Source of the DNA: Achromobacter xylosoxidans
GTDB taxonomy: Bacteria; Pseudomonadota; Gammaproteobacteria; Burkholderiales; Burkholderiaceae_B
NCBI RefSeq assembly: GCF_001457475.1
Contig: NZ_LN831029.1
Coordinates: 5,704,001-5,768,000, forward strand
Direction of reading: 5' to 3'
Length of the DNA: 64,000 bases
In this document: positions 18,447-27,244 of the stretch, in pieces
Numbering within the stretch: position 1 is the stretch's first letter
Layout: the number at the start of each line of letters is the position of its first letter
The notes under the pieces: model-generated
Told to the model about the DNA's origin: nothing
Seen by the model: the letters and a program-made list of their open reading frames with translations, nothing else
The model's database searches: none
Position numbers and translations under genes: made by a program

Positions 18447-18892
18447 GCCGGCGCGTCGCCGCGATGACGCAGATGGATCAGCGGATACGCCCGTCCCTGG
18501 CCGTCGCGCTCGGACCGCCCGGTGCGCTCGAACCCCAGCCGTTCATAGAAACCGATCGCCTGCGCGTTCTGCTCGTTGACGTCGGTGCTCAGGCCGGGAT
18601 GGCGCCGCAGCGCATCCTCGACCAGGGCGCGCCCGACGCCCGCGCCGCGCGCGTCGGGGTCGACGAACAGCGCTTCCATGTGGCTGCCGTCGAGCAGCAT
18701 GAAGGCCAGCGCGCGATCGTCCGCGTCCACCGCCAGGTCGAGCGTGGCGGCGGGCAGGAAGGCCACGACCTCGGCCTCGATGTCGCGGCGGTCCCGCGGC
18801 GACAGGAAGTCATGGGTGGCATCCACGGCGCGGCGCCAGATGTCGACGATGCGCGCGCCGTCCGCGGGGGTGGAGGTTCTCAAGGTGATCAT
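18443..18892 (-). CDS. GNAT N-acetyltransferase (YjaB-like)
   Basis: A 149-residue GNAT-fold protein. The acetyl-CoA pyrophosphate-binding motif A is seen as VDPDARGAGVGRALV (about 78-92), and motif B as NAQAIGFYERLGFERTG near residues 109-125. Family members transfer an acetyl group from acetyl-CoA to an amine. It is the first gene of a two-gene unit with the alpha/beta hydrolase (ATGA overlap) and lies just downstream of the ArsR-rhodanese gene on the same strand. The acceptor is unknown. Confidence 0.88.
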   Translation of the reverse strand: MITLRTSTPADGARIVDIWRRAVDATHDFLSPRDRRDIEAEVVAFLPAATLDLAVDADDRALAFMLLDGSHMEALFVDPDARGAGVGRALVEDALRRHPGLSTDVNEQNAQAIGFYERLGFERTGRSERDGQGRAYPLIHLRHRGDAPA

Positions 18893-18919
18893 GGTGCTGC
18901 CGGAAAAAAGGAATTGGGA

Positions 18920-19606
18920 TCAATGGCGCGCCGCCTTGACGCGCAGGCCGGCCGCCTTCCAGGCGGGAAAGCCGTCGCCCAGGCGCTGCGCCTGGAAGCC
19001 GCGCTTGCGCAGCAAGGCCACCGCGCGCATCGACAGCACGCAGTATCGGCCGCCGCAATATGCCACGATCTGCTGGTCGCGCGGCAGCTGCGCCAGGTGC
19101 GACTCCAGTTCTTCGGTCGGGATGTTGACCGCGCCCGGAATGTGGCCGGCGGCATAGTCCGCGGGTGACCGGACGTCCAGCAACAGCGCGCCGTCATCAA
19201 GCTTGGCGACCAATTGTTCTATCGAGACCGCCTCGAGCTGCTCGGGGTGATTGACGCTGTCGGCGGCCACGCGCCGCATTTCCTGGCGCTGGTGTGACAG
19301 GTAGTCCTGCAGCGCGGACAGCACTTCGGACACCGGGCCCGCGCCGCCGCGATACAGCACGTGCTTGCCGTCGCGGCGCGACTGGATGAAGCCGGCGCGC
19401 TTGAGCTGCTGCAGGTGTTGCGAGGCATTGGTGATCGACAGGCCGACGCCCAGCGCCAGCTGCTCCACCGTGCTTTCGCGTTGCAGCACCGCCTGCAGCA
19501 ACGCGAGCCGATGCGGGTGGCCGAGAGTCTTGGCGGCGTCGGCCAGATCATCGAGGGAATCGGCGGCGACGTCGGTCAATGGCGGGGCGGGCGGCAAGGT
19601 CTTCAT
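18920..19606 (-). CDS. ArsR regulator fused to a rhodanese domain
   Basis: A 228-residue fusion. An ArsR winged helix (residues 20-110, with ITNASQHLQQLKRAGF as recognition region) is followed by a rhodanese domain (about 128-225). The rhodanese loop YCGGRYC carries C184 as the expected persulfide-forming residue, plus C189. ArsR-rhodanese proteins are generally thought to sense reactive sulfur or thiol stress. It is divergent from the DHA2 transporter, with an inverted repeat between them (19630-19655) as the probable operator. It may therefore regulate the transporter in response to sulfur species; the signal is inference. Confidence 0.88.
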   Translation of the reverse strand: MKTLPPAPPLTDVAADSLDDLADAAKTLGHPHRLALLQAVLQRESTVEQLALGVGLSITNASQHLQQLKRAGFIQSRRDGKHVLYRGGAGPVSEVLSALQDYLSHQRQEMRRVAADSVNHPEQLEAVSIEQLVAKLDDGALLLDVRSPADYAAGHIPGAVNIPTEELESHLAQLPRDQQIVAYCGGRYCVLSMRAVALLRKRGFQAQRLGDGFPAWKAAGLRVKAARH

Positions 19607-19629
19607 TGACGCGACCTTAGCATCTTCCT

Positions 19630-19655
19630 ATCATTCCATCACTTGTTGGATTGAT
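19630..19655. promoter_or_regulatory. Near-perfect inverted repeat, probable ArsR-rhodanese operator
   Basis: ATCATTCCA (19630-19638) and TGGATTGAT (19647-19655) are inverted copies at 8 of 9 positions, separated by eight bases. They lie in the 72-base divergent region between the ArsR-rhodanese gene and the DHA2 transporter gene. The location and symmetry suit a dimeric ArsR repressor controlling both genes. Confidence 0.6.
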
Positions 19656-19678
19656 AATTTACAAAAAAAGGAATCGCG

Positions 19679-21106
19679 ATGCCATCCAGCCTTACCACGC
19701 CCGGCGGGACCCTTCCCCCCGTCTCCTGGGCCGACCTGCTGCGCGGCAGGAACGCCCTGCGCTCGATCGCGCTGGCGGGCGGCGTCGCGCTGCACGCGAT
19801 CAATATCTACGTCGTCACCACCATCCTGCCGACCATCATTCGCGAGATCGGCGGGCTGACCTATTACGCCTGGAACACTACGCTGTTCGTGGCCGCCTCC
19901 ATCGTCGGCTCGGCGCTGTCGGCCAAGCTCATCGACCGCCTCGGTCCGCGCCTGGCGTACCTGCTGGCGCTGGCGGTGTTCTCGGCGGGCGCAATCGCCT
20001 GCGCCCTGGCGCCGTCGATGCCCGCGCTGTTGCTGGGCCGCACGGTGCAGGGTCTGGGCGGCGGCGTGCTGTTCGCGCTGAGCTATGCCTTGATCCGCGT
20101 CATCTTCGACGCGCGGCTGTGGCCGCGGGCCATGGCGCTGGTGTCCGGCATGTGGGGCGTGGCCACATTGGGCGGCCCGGCGATCGGCGGCGTGTTCGCG
20201 CAAAACGGCCAGTGGCGGCCGGCGTTCTGGGTGCTGGTGCCGGTGGCATTGTTGCTGGCCCTGATCGTCGCCAGCCAGTTCCGCGGCAAGACCCACGGCG
20301 AATCGGCGTCGGGACCGGTGCCGTGGCTGACCATCACGCTGCTGGTGCTGTCGGTGCTGGCCATCTCGGCGGCCAGCCTGTCGCAAAGCCTGGCCTGGAA
20401 CGCCGCCGGCATCGCCACGGGCATCGCCATCGCCGCCGCCATCGCGCGCATCGATACCCGCGCCCGCGCCAAGCTGCTGCCCACCGGCGCCTATACGCTC
20501 GGCACCCAGCTGGGCCTGCTCTACGCCATCATGAGCCTGCTGGTGGCGGCCCTGACCACCGAGATTTTCGTGCCGTACTTCCTCCAGGTGACGCACGCGA
20601 TGACGCCGCTGGCCGCGGGCTACATGACCGCGCTGATGGCGGGCGGCTGGACACTGGCCTCGATCTACAGCGCCGGCCGCGAGCCGGCCCGCGCCTGGCG
20701 CCTGATCCGGGCCAGTCCCATCGTCGTGCTGGCCGCGCTGGCCGGACTGGCGGTCACCATGCCGGTCGTCACCTGGCATCCCGCGCCGCTGGGACCTGTC
20801 CTGCATGGCGTGATGCTGACGGCGGTGGGATTCGGCATCGGCCTGGGCTGGCCGCACCTGCTGACCCGGGTGTTCTCGGCCGCCGCGCCGGGCGAGGAGA
20901 CGCTGGCGTCGTCGTCGATCACCACGGTGCAGTTGTATGCCACCGCCCTGACCGCGGCGCTGGCCGGGGTGGTCGCCAATGCCGGCGGCCTCACGCAACC
21001 CGGCGGCGTCGAAGGGGCAAAAAGCGCCGCGCTGGCGCTGTTCGGCGTGTTCGCCATCGCACCCGCCGCGGCCATCGTCCTGACGGGTCGCCTGCGGCGC
21101 GCGTGA
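19679..21106 (+). CDS. MFS transporter, DHA2-like multidrug exporter
   Basis: A 475-residue major facilitator protein. The region TILPTIIREIGG in TM1-2 and SAKLIDRLGPR in loop 2-3 resemble the EmrB/QacA (DHA2) class, as does the RTVQGLGGGVLFALSYALI stretch in TM4. DHA2 members have 14 TM segments and expel drugs or metabolites by proton antiport. AAGGAA precedes the ATG at 19679. It is divergent from the ArsR-rhodanese regulator, so the exported compound may be linked to sulfur or thiol stress. Confidence 0.87.
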   Translation: MPSSLTTPGGTLPPVSWADLLRGRNALRSIALAGGVALHAINIYVVTTILPTIIREIGGLTYYAWNTTLFVAASIVGSALSAKLIDRLGPRLAYLLALAVFSAGAIACALAPSMPALLLGRTVQGLGGGVLFALSYALIRVIFDARLWPRAMALVSGMWGVATLGGPAIGGVFAQNGQWRPAFWVLVPVALLLALIVASQFRGKTHGESASGPVPWLTITLLVLSVLAISAASLSQSLAWNAAGIATGIAIAAAIARIDTRARAKLLPTGAYTLGTQLGLLYAIMSLLVAALTTEIFVPYFLQVTHAMTPLAAGYMTALMAGGWTLASIYSAGREPARAWRLIRASPIVVLAALAGLAVTMPVVTWHPAPLGPVLHGVMLTAVGFGIGLGWPHLLTRVFSAAAPGEETLASSSITTVQLYATALTAALAGVVANAGGLTQPGGVEGAKSAALALFGVFAIAPAAAIVLTGRLRRA

Positions 21107-21144
21107 AGGCGCGGCGGGGTGTCGCCCCGGCGACCAACCGGGCG

Positions 21145-22116
21145 TCAGGCCAGGACCGCGGGATTGATCACGTGGATCGGCTTGCCGGCGGCATAGGACA
21201 CGATCTGATCGAACACGTCCGAGAATTGGGTTTCGTACTCGTCCTCGGTGACGTAGCCGATATGCGGCGTGCAGATCGCGTTGGGCAGTTGCAGCAGCGG
21301 GTCCTTCGGATCGCGCAGCGGTTCGGTTTCGAACACGTCCACCGCCGCCATGCCGGGGCGGCCCGCGCGCAGCGCCTGCACCAGCGCGCCCGGCTCGATC
21401 AGGCCGGCGCGGCTGGTATTCACCAACAGCGCCGATGGCTTCATGCGCGCCAGATCGGCCGCCGTGACGATGCCGCGCGTATCCGGCACCAGCCGCATGT
21501 GCAGCGAGAGCACGTCGCAGGCCTCGAAGAACGCCTGCTTGTCCGGCGCCACATCCCAGCCGTCGTCGCGCGCCCGTTGGCGTGACGCCTCGCGCGCCCA
21601 CACCAGCACCCGCATGCCGAACGCCGCGCCATAGCGCGCCACTTCGGCGCCGATCCGGCCATAACCGTAGATACCGAGAGTGCGGCCGCGCAGGGTACGG
21701 CCCATGCCGGTCTGCCAGACGCCGTTCTTGAGCGCCTCAACTTGCTGCGGGATCCGCCGCATGCCGGCCAGCACCAGGCCCCAGGTCAGTTCGGCGGCGG
21801 CGTACGACGGCGTGCCGGCATGCTGGTTGGAAGACAGGATGACGCCGTGCGCGGTGCAGGCGTCGACGTCGATGTGCGGATAGACGCTGCGCTGGCTGAT
21901 CAGCCGCAGCTTGGGCAGGCGCGCGATGAGCGGCGCGCGGATCTGGGTGCGTTCGCGGATCAGCACCAGCGCCTCGGTGTCGCGCAGGCGCTCGGCCAGC
22001 GCGTCCACGTCCTGCACATGGTCGTTCCAGACCGTGACGGCATGGCCATCGAGTTTGCGGAAACAGGGCAAGCCCCGCAGCGTGTCGAAATAATCGTCCA
22101 GAATCGTGAGGTTCAT
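21145..22116 (-). CDS. D-2-hydroxyacid dehydrogenase, NAD(P)-dependent
   Basis: A 323-residue member of the D-isomer 2-hydroxyacid dehydrogenase family. The dinucleotide-binding motif GYGRIG is at 151-156, and the catalytic trio is R236 (NTSRAG), E265 (FETEP) and H285 (TPHIG). The reaction is reversible oxidation of a D-2-hydroxyacid to the 2-oxo acid. The sequence pattern resembles the phosphoglycerate-dehydrogenase-like branch without the serine-feedback ACT domain. AGGAG precedes the ATG at 22116. It is divergent from a LysR regulator that probably controls it. The substrate is unknown. Confidence 0.9.
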   Translation of the reverse strand: MNLTILDDYFDTLRGLPCFRKLDGHAVTVWNDHVQDVDALAERLRDTEALVLIRERTQIRAPLIARLPKLRLISQRSVYPHIDVDACTAHGVILSSNQHAGTPSYAAAELTWGLVLAGMRRIPQQVEALKNGVWQTGMGRTLRGRTLGIYGYGRIGAEVARYGAAFGMRVLVWAREASRQRARDDGWDVAPDKQAFFEACDVLSLHMRLVPDTRGIVTAADLARMKPSALLVNTSRAGLIEPGALVQALRAGRPGMAAVDVFETEPLRDPKDPLLQLPNAICTPHIGYVTEDEYETQFSDVFDQIVSYAAGKPIHVINPAVLA

Positions 22117-22176
22117 GGTCTGTCTCCTGCCAGGATGCGGGCATTGTGAGCGCCGCCTTGCCGACCGTAAAATGAT

Positions 22177-22194
22177 ATTAATTAGTCAATTGAT
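22177..22194. promoter_or_regulatory. Imperfect inverted repeat in a LysR divergent promoter
   Basis: ATTAAT (22177-22182) and ATTGAT (22189-22194) are inverted copies with one mismatch, spaced by six bases, in the AT-rich part of the region between the dehydrogenase and LysR genes. The position fits LysR autoregulation. It is only weakly symmetrical. Confidence 0.35.
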
Positions 22195-22205
22195 GCGTTT
22201 TTCTC

Positions 22206-23105
22206 ATGAAAATCGATGTGCTCGGCGTGCAGGCCTTCGTGGTGATCGCGGATCACAAGAGCTTTCGCCGCGCCGCCGGCGAGCTCAGCATCACCCAGAC
22301 CGCGCTGAGCCGCCGGCTGCAGAACCTGGAATCGTTCCTGGGCGTGCGGCTGGTGGAGCGCACCACCCGCTCGGTGGCGCTGACGCCGCCGGGCGACAGC
22401 TTCCTGCCGCAGGCGCGGCGCCTGCTGGCCGACCTGGCCGCGGCGCTTACCGAGATCCGGGAAACCGGCAAGGCCCAGCGCGGCGACGTGACGCTGGCGT
22501 GTGTGCCGACCATCGGCGTGCACTACCTGCCGCACATCCTGCAGCGCTACAGCGCCGAGCATCCGCAGAACCGCGTCAAGGTGCTGGACCACTCTTCCGG
22601 CGCCGTGGCGCAGGCGGTGCTCACGCGCGAGGCCGAGTTCGGCATCAACATCGCCGAGACCCACGCCCCCACCCTGCGGAGCATCCCGCTGCTGCAGGAC
22701 GACTTCGTGCTGATCTGCCGCGAGGACCATCCGCTGGCGCGACGCCGCACGCTGCCCTGGGAAAAACTGGAGGGTCATCGGCTGATCTTTCCCGGCGCCA
22801 GCAGCAACAACCGGCCGCTGCTCGATCACGCGCTGGCCGAGCTGGCGCCGCGGCTGACGGCCTTCTATGAAGTGCAACGCAGCTCGACCGCCGTCGGGCT
22901 GGTGGCGGCCGGCGCCGGCATCGCCGTGGCGCCGCGGCTGGCCTGGCAGGCCGGTTCGTATCCGGGGCTGCGCGTGGTGTCGCTGCACACGCCGGTGGTG
23001 AGACGCACCTTTTCGCTCATCAGCCGCAAGGGCGCGCACCTGTCGCCGGCCGCCCAGGCCTTGCACGACCTGATCCTGCGGCACCGCGCGCAGGGGCCGC
23101 GCTGA
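22206..23105 (+). CDS. LysR-family transcriptional regulator
   Basis: A 299-residue regulator of normal LysR length. The N-terminal winged helix-turn-helix carries SFRRAAGELSITQTALSRRL (residues 19-38), and the C-terminal periplasmic-binding-like effector domain begins near GDVTLACVPT at about 92. It is divergent from the D-2-hydroxyacid dehydrogenase, the classical arrangement for a LysR regulator and its target. The coinducer is probably a hydroxy or oxo acid related to that enzyme, but nothing in the sequence identifies it. Confidence 0.92.
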   Translation: MKIDVLGVQAFVVIADHKSFRRAAGELSITQTALSRRLQNLESFLGVRLVERTTRSVALTPPGDSFLPQARRLLADLAAALTEIRETGKAQRGDVTLACVPTIGVHYLPHILQRYSAEHPQNRVKVLDHSSGAVAQAVLTREAEFGINIAETHAPTLRSIPLLQDDFVLICREDHPLARRRTLPWEKLEGHRLIFPGASSNNRPLLDHALAELAPRLTAFYEVQRSSTAVGLVAAGAGIAVAPRLAWQAGSYPGLRVVSLHTPVVRRTFSLISRKGAHLSPAAQALHDLILRHRAQGPR

Positions 23106-23228
23106 CGCGCTGCCCGACGCGGAACTTTCGCACCACCTTATACAATTGGTGACGCTTTGCCGGAGGAATCGGGCCACAATGCGCCGGCGCTTTTCCCGAC
23201 CGCTTTTCCCGACCCATTAGGAACCACG

Positions 23229-24017
23229 ATGAACAAAGCCCTTGCGGCGCTGCTCTGCGCCGTCCTGCCCGCCGCCGCGTCCGCGGTGCAGCCCGATGTC
23301 GAGCCCCTGACGCTCAACCCGCAGAACCAGCTTTACTGCAACAAGCAGGCCGACTGGTGCGTGGGGATCAAGGTCGACGGCGGCTTCGAGGATAACGGCC
23401 CGTTCGCCACCAGCCGCACCCTGCGCGCCGACTACCGCTTCTGGGACCTGCCCGACATCCCGAACTTCACGCGCTTCACGGTCTGGCCGCACCTCATCCG
23501 CCTGAGCGAGGAACGCGCGCTGGTCGGCGTGATCGGCCCCAACGAGCCGGACTACAAGGAAGAGATCCAGTTCCCCGGCGGCAGCTTCTCGCGCCGCGAC
23601 CTGTACCTGTTCATGGTCGACCTGGGCGACAAGTCCTCGGCCCTGGCGCACCTGCTGCCCTACTCCGCCAAGGCCGGCATCCGCGCCTGCGCCAACGAGG
23701 CCGACGAGAAACGCCGCGAAGGCAACTGCATGGACTATTACCGCTATGACGCCACGGTGAAGGCCCTGCCCAGCCAGCAGCCGTACCCGGACCTGCAGGT
23801 CACCACGCAGGCCACGCGCAGTCCGGCCGACGCCAGCCGCTACGCCGATTCGAGCAAGCGGCCCGCGCCGACGGCCGCGCAACTGCAACCGCAGGCCGAC
23901 AAGCAGTGCAGCTACACGGTGACCTACAAGTGGAAGGAAGACGGCTCGGTCTACCAGCCGGCCACGCCGGTGCCGGACTGCGCCGAGTTCCTGGAACCGC
24001 AGCCCGGGAAGAAATAA
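23229..24017 (+). CDS. Exported protein of unknown function
   Basis: A 262-residue protein with a clear signal peptide (MNKALAALLC..., cleavage probably after ASA near residue 20). The mature part has several cysteines (YCNKQADWC early, ACANEADE and NCMDYY in the middle, CSYTV and DCAEF near the end) that could form periplasmic disulfides. The C-terminal third is proline/alanine-rich. I do not recognise a family. AGGAA lies just upstream of the ATG at 23229, which is preferred over an upstream in-frame ATG at 23157 that would bury the signal peptide. It appears monocistronic. Confidence 0.75.
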   Translation: MNKALAALLCAVLPAAASAVQPDVEPLTLNPQNQLYCNKQADWCVGIKVDGGFEDNGPFATSRTLRADYRFWDLPDIPNFTRFTVWPHLIRLSEERALVGVIGPNEPDYKEEIQFPGGSFSRRDLYLFMVDLGDKSSALAHLLPYSAKAGIRACANEADEKRREGNCMDYYRYDATVKALPSQQPYPDLQVTTQATRSPADASRYADSSKRPAPTAAQLQPQADKQCSYTVTYKWKEDGSVYQPATPVPDCAEFLEPQPGKK

Positions 24018-24089
24018 GGCGCGGGTCTTGGCCACCCTGGCCGCGCCCGCTCCGCCGCACCGGCGGGACGCGGCGGACCGCTGGGGTCG

Positions 24090-24857
24090 TCAGTCGGCGT
24101 AGCCCGGATTGCGCCGGTCCAGCCGGCGCAGCAGGCCCGGCCAGGCCAGCGCGGCCTTGTGGGCGCGGTCTGCCGGGGATTCCACCGCGGCGCGCGCCAG
24201 CACCTCGGGCGGGATGAAGGTCAGTTCGCCGCCCCCGGCCTGCGCCCGCACCTGCACCATGCAGGCCGCTTCCAGCCGGTGCATGGCCTGGAACGCTTCG
24301 GCCATGCTCTGTCCCACCGTCAACAGGCCATGGTTGCGCAGGATCAGGTACTGGCTGGCGCCCAGGTCGCGCACCAGGCGCGGCTGTTCCTCGGGATTGA
24401 GCGCCAGGCCTTCGTAGTCGTGATATGCCAGCGAACGCAGCGCGATGAAGGCGAACTGCGACAGCGGCAGCAGGCCGTCCTTCTGCGCCGACACCGCCAC
24501 TCCGTTGATGGAATGCGTGTGCAGGACGCACATGGCGTCCTTGCGGGCCGCGTGGATACAGCTGTGGATGGTGAAGCCCGCCGGATTGATGTCGTATGCC
24601 GAGTCCATCACCTTGCGCCCGTCCAGGTCGATCTTGACCAGGCTGGACGCGGTGATCTCGTCAAACATCATGCCGTAGGGGTTGATGAGGAAATGCTCGG
24701 TGCCGGGCACCTTGGCCGTGATGTGGGTGAAGATCAGGTCATCCCAGCCGAACAGCGCCACCAGCCGGTAGAGCGCCGCCAGATCCTTGCGCACCTGCCA
24801 TTCCGTTTCGCCGACCTGCTCGCGCACGCGGGCGGCCAGCGTTCCTGCCGTATCCAT
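24090..24857 (-). CDS. Class II aldolase/adducin family protein
   Basis: A 255-residue protein of the class II aldolase/adducin fold. The zinc-binding histidines are H113 and H115 (VLHTHSINGVA) and H176 (LRNHGLL). Members include fuculose-phosphate aldolase and many proteins of unknown specificity; the decarboxylase and adducin-head branches share the fold. The ATG at 24857 follows GGGAG. It stands alone, with a 239-base gap to the divergent glycosyltransferase. The substrate is unknown. Confidence 0.85.
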   Translation of the reverse strand: MDTAGTLAARVREQVGETEWQVRKDLAALYRLVALFGWDDLIFTHITAKVPGTEHFLINPYGMMFDEITASSLVKIDLDGRKVMDSAYDINPAGFTIHSCIHAARKDAMCVLHTHSINGVAVSAQKDGLLPLSQFAFIALRSLAYHDYEGLALNPEEQPRLVRDLGASQYLILRNHGLLTVGQSMAEAFQAMHRLEAACMVQVRAQAGGGELTFIPPEVLARAAVESPADRAHKAALAWPGLLRRLDRRNPGYAD

Positions 24858-25096
24858 GTCTCGTCTCCCTTTTTTGATGTCTGCCCTCGCCGCGAGGCGC
24901 GGGCTCCGTCGCGCACTGTATTCGGTTTACACGCCCTCGGCAGCGCCCGCGCGGCAAGCGTCCGCTGCATGCAACAGCGCGGCGCGACTACGCCGCCGCG
25001 GGACCTTCCCGCTGAAAAACCCGATTACAATTCAGTGAAAATTCAGGAAAGCCGGCAGCGCGGACCGGCCCCTGCCGCCCGGGATGACGAGACAAA

Positions 25097-25972
25097 ATGA
25101 ATGACGCCATAAGGATTTTTGTCGGCTGCGACCCCAACGACTGCGACCTGGAGCAGATGATGGTGCTGGACTACAGCGCCCGCAAACATGCTTCGCGGCC
25201 GGTCGAGATCACCTGGATGCGCCTGTCGCGCGATCCTGCCAGCCCGTGGTACTGCGACCCGGCGCGCGGCCTGGGCTGGCGCACCGAAAAATGGGCCACG
25301 CCATTCTCCGCCCTGCGCTGGGCGGTACCGGCCGCGGCCGGTTTCCAGGGCCGCGCCTTCTATATGGATGCGGACATGCTGGTGCTGTGCGACCTGGCAG
25401 AGATCTGGGACATGCCGCTGGCCGAGGGAGCGATCGTCGCAGCCCGCCGCGAAGGCGATGGAGAGGGCTGGCGTTCATGCATGGCATTATGGGACTGCGA
25501 GCGCGCCCGCGCCCATCTGCCGCCACTCGACGCGCTGCGCGCGATGCGTCGCGCCAACCACGACATGACGCACTATTTCGCCAGCCGGCCGCACCTGGTC
25601 CAGTACCTCGACCCACGCTACAACAGCATCGACGGCGACGGCCTGGCGCGCGACGATATCCGCATCCTGCATTACTCCGACATGGGCACGCAGTTCTCGC
25701 ACCGTTACGCCATGCCGCGCCTGCGCGCGGAAGGTCGCCGCCACTGGTTCGACGGCGAAGTGGTGGCGCATGCGCGCACCGACCTGACCGAGTTGTTCGA
25801 CCGCTACTACCAGGAAGCGTTGGCCGCCGGCCATCGGCTCGACGACTACCGTAGCGCGTCCCTTTTTGGCGACTTGATCAAGGCCTCGCAGAAGCACTAC
25901 ACCGGCAACCGGCCGCGGCCGCCGCGGCGCTCCTGGTGGCAGCGGCTCTGGGCAAACGTGCAAAGCGGATGA
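25097..25972 (+). CDS. Glycosyltransferase, GT8-like
   Basis: A 291-residue protein. The central DxD metal/sugar-nucleotide motif is D91-A-D93 in FYMDADMLVLCDL, typical of GT-A-fold family 8-type enzymes. IRIFVGCDP at the N terminus forms the first nucleotide-binding strand, and a late histidine (ILHYSDMG) resembles the second metal-contacting motif of GT8. The C terminus is basic (RPRPPRRSWW), possibly membrane-associated. It overlaps the next gene by ATGA (25969-25972), so the pair is translationally coupled. The acceptor is unknown; no LPS or capsule locus is nearby. Confidence 0.8.
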   Translation: MNDAIRIFVGCDPNDCDLEQMMVLDYSARKHASRPVEITWMRLSRDPASPWYCDPARGLGWRTEKWATPFSALRWAVPAAAGFQGRAFYMDADMLVLCDLAEIWDMPLAEGAIVAARREGDGEGWRSCMALWDCERARAHLPPLDALRAMRRANHDMTHYFASRPHLVQYLDPRYNSIDGDGLARDDIRILHYSDMGTQFSHRYAMPRLRAEGRRHWFDGEVVAHARTDLTELFDRYYQEALAAGHRLDDYRSASLFGDLIKASQKHYTGNRPRPPRRSWWQRLWANVQSG

Positions 25973-26712
25973 ACCGGTCCCCGCGCATCATGCCGTTGTC
26001 CCCCGACCGCCTGGTCTCGTACTTCTGGAGCGGCGATGCCCTGCGCAGCCGCGGCGTCAGCGACGTGGTGCGCAGCGCCACGCTCACCCTGCCCGCGCCG
26101 CCCGACCGCCTGCTGGCGGACTGGGCGCGCGACATCGCATCGCGCCTGGAACTCGGCCCCGGCGACGTCGAACAGATGGCGCTGGCGCGCACCATCGCGC
26201 GCTGGCCCGGTTACACCGCCTGCGTGCAGGCCATGCGCGCCTGGACCGGCGCGCTAGGCCTGGGCGACGCGCTGGCCGAAAGCGATATCGCCTTGATGGC
26301 CTGCCGCGGCGCGCGCTACCACCACGACGGCGACCAGTATGGCGGCGCGGCCTTCTGCAATCTGTTCCTGAGCGAGGACAAGGGACTGGACCTGCTGTTC
26401 GCCAACAGCGGCCAGCGCATCGCGCTGACGCGCGGCACCGCGGTGCTGTTCGACACCTGCCAGCCTCATGGCGTGGTGCCGCGGGGTTCCAGCATGTTCG
26501 ACGAGGCCGACTTCCCGGAGAGCCGCGACTTGTCGCAGGTGTTCCTGACGTGGGAGTTGCCCATCGAGGATCCCGGCGTGGCCGGCGCGCTGGGCATCGC
26601 TTTCGATATCGATTCCGCGGGCGCCGCGCGGCTGGACGATGAGCAGGTGCGGCGTGGCCGCGCGCGCCAGCAGGTGCGGCCGGACCTCGGCCGCTGGATC
26701 GACGCCGGCTGA
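25969..26712 (+). CDS. Possible 2-oxoglutarate/Fe(II) dioxygenase-fold protein
   Basis: A 247-residue protein without an obvious family name. Residues 116-170 read like a double-stranded beta-helix iron site: H118-x-D120 in RYHHDGDQYGG, an intervening stretch with AAFCNLFLSEDKGLDLLF, and a distal H167 in LFDTCQPHGV preceded by RGTAVLF. That HxD...H spacing and the 'G.a..FD....H' wording are those of prolyl-hydroxylase-like dioxygenases. The 2-oxoglutarate-binding arginine is not certain. It is translationally coupled to the glycosyltransferase, suggesting joint modification of one substrate. The fold assignment is by motif only. Confidence 0.55.
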   Translation: MNRSPRIMPLSPDRLVSYFWSGDALRSRGVSDVVRSATLTLPAPPDRLLADWARDIASRLELGPGDVEQMALARTIARWPGYTACVQAMRAWTGALGLGDALAESDIALMACRGARYHHDGDQYGGAAFCNLFLSEDKGLDLLFANSGQRIALTRGTAVLFDTCQPHGVVPRGSSMFDEADFPESRDLSQVFLTWELPIEDPGVAGALGIAFDIDSAGAARLDDEQVRRGRARQQVRPDLGRWIDAG

Positions 26713-26788
26713 CGCCGCCGCCGCGCCGGGTCCGGCCGGCAGGTCCGCGCAAGCGGATATGCCGGCCGCCGGCCGTGGCAAGCGCCCC

Positions 26789-27187
26789 TTACCAGTAGAC
26801 GTCCTGGTTGTAGTACTTGTGCACGTCGCGCGCCCAGGTCTCGTCGGCCATGCTCGGCCAGTTGTCCTTGTCGAAGCCCGGCGCGTCCTTGAGGGTTTCC
26901 TTGTCGACATTGAGCACGAAGCACTTGCGGTCGGTGTCCAGCGTCAGCGCCGCCCACGGAATGGCGAACAGTTTTTCCCCCATCCCCAGCACGCCGCCGC
27001 GCGCCAGCACCGCATAGGCCACGCGCCCGCGCGGCACATCGAGCATGATCGCCTTGATGTCGCCCAGGCTTTCGCCGGCGGCGTTGTAGACGTCATTTCC
27101 TTCCAGGGTACTGGCGGCCATCACTTCGGGGCCGGGACCCAGCGCCTTGGACTTCGGACCACCGACGATATTCGATTGCTGTTCCAT
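26789..27187 (-). CDS. PRC-barrel domain protein
   Basis: A 132-residue soluble protein. The central segment (about 22-95: STLEGNDVYNAAGESLGDIKAIMLD, then GRVAYAVLARGGVLGMGEKLFAIPW) is the PRC-barrel beta fold seen in photosynthetic reaction-centre H subunits and RimM; free-standing copies in proteobacteria are often general-stress proteins. GGGAG precedes the ATG. It lies upstream of the DUF883 gene and the pyruvate-oxidase-like gene in the same direction, forming a stress-like group. Its exact role is unknown. Confidence 0.85.
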   Translation of the reverse strand: MEQQSNIVGGPKSKALGPGPEVMAASTLEGNDVYNAAGESLGDIKAIMLDVPRGRVAYAVLARGGVLGMGEKLFAIPWAALTLDTDRKCFVLNVDKETLKDAPGFDKDNWPSMADETWARDVHKYYNQDVYW

Positions 27188-27244
27188 CGCGTTTCTCCCG
27201 CGGGCGTACCCGCTGCATATCTTGGAATCGAGGATTGCGCCGCA

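Noticed and set aside
19631..21601. Long minus-strand frame antisense to the DHA2 transporter
   Set aside because: No recognisable motif; the plus-strand transporter is convincing.
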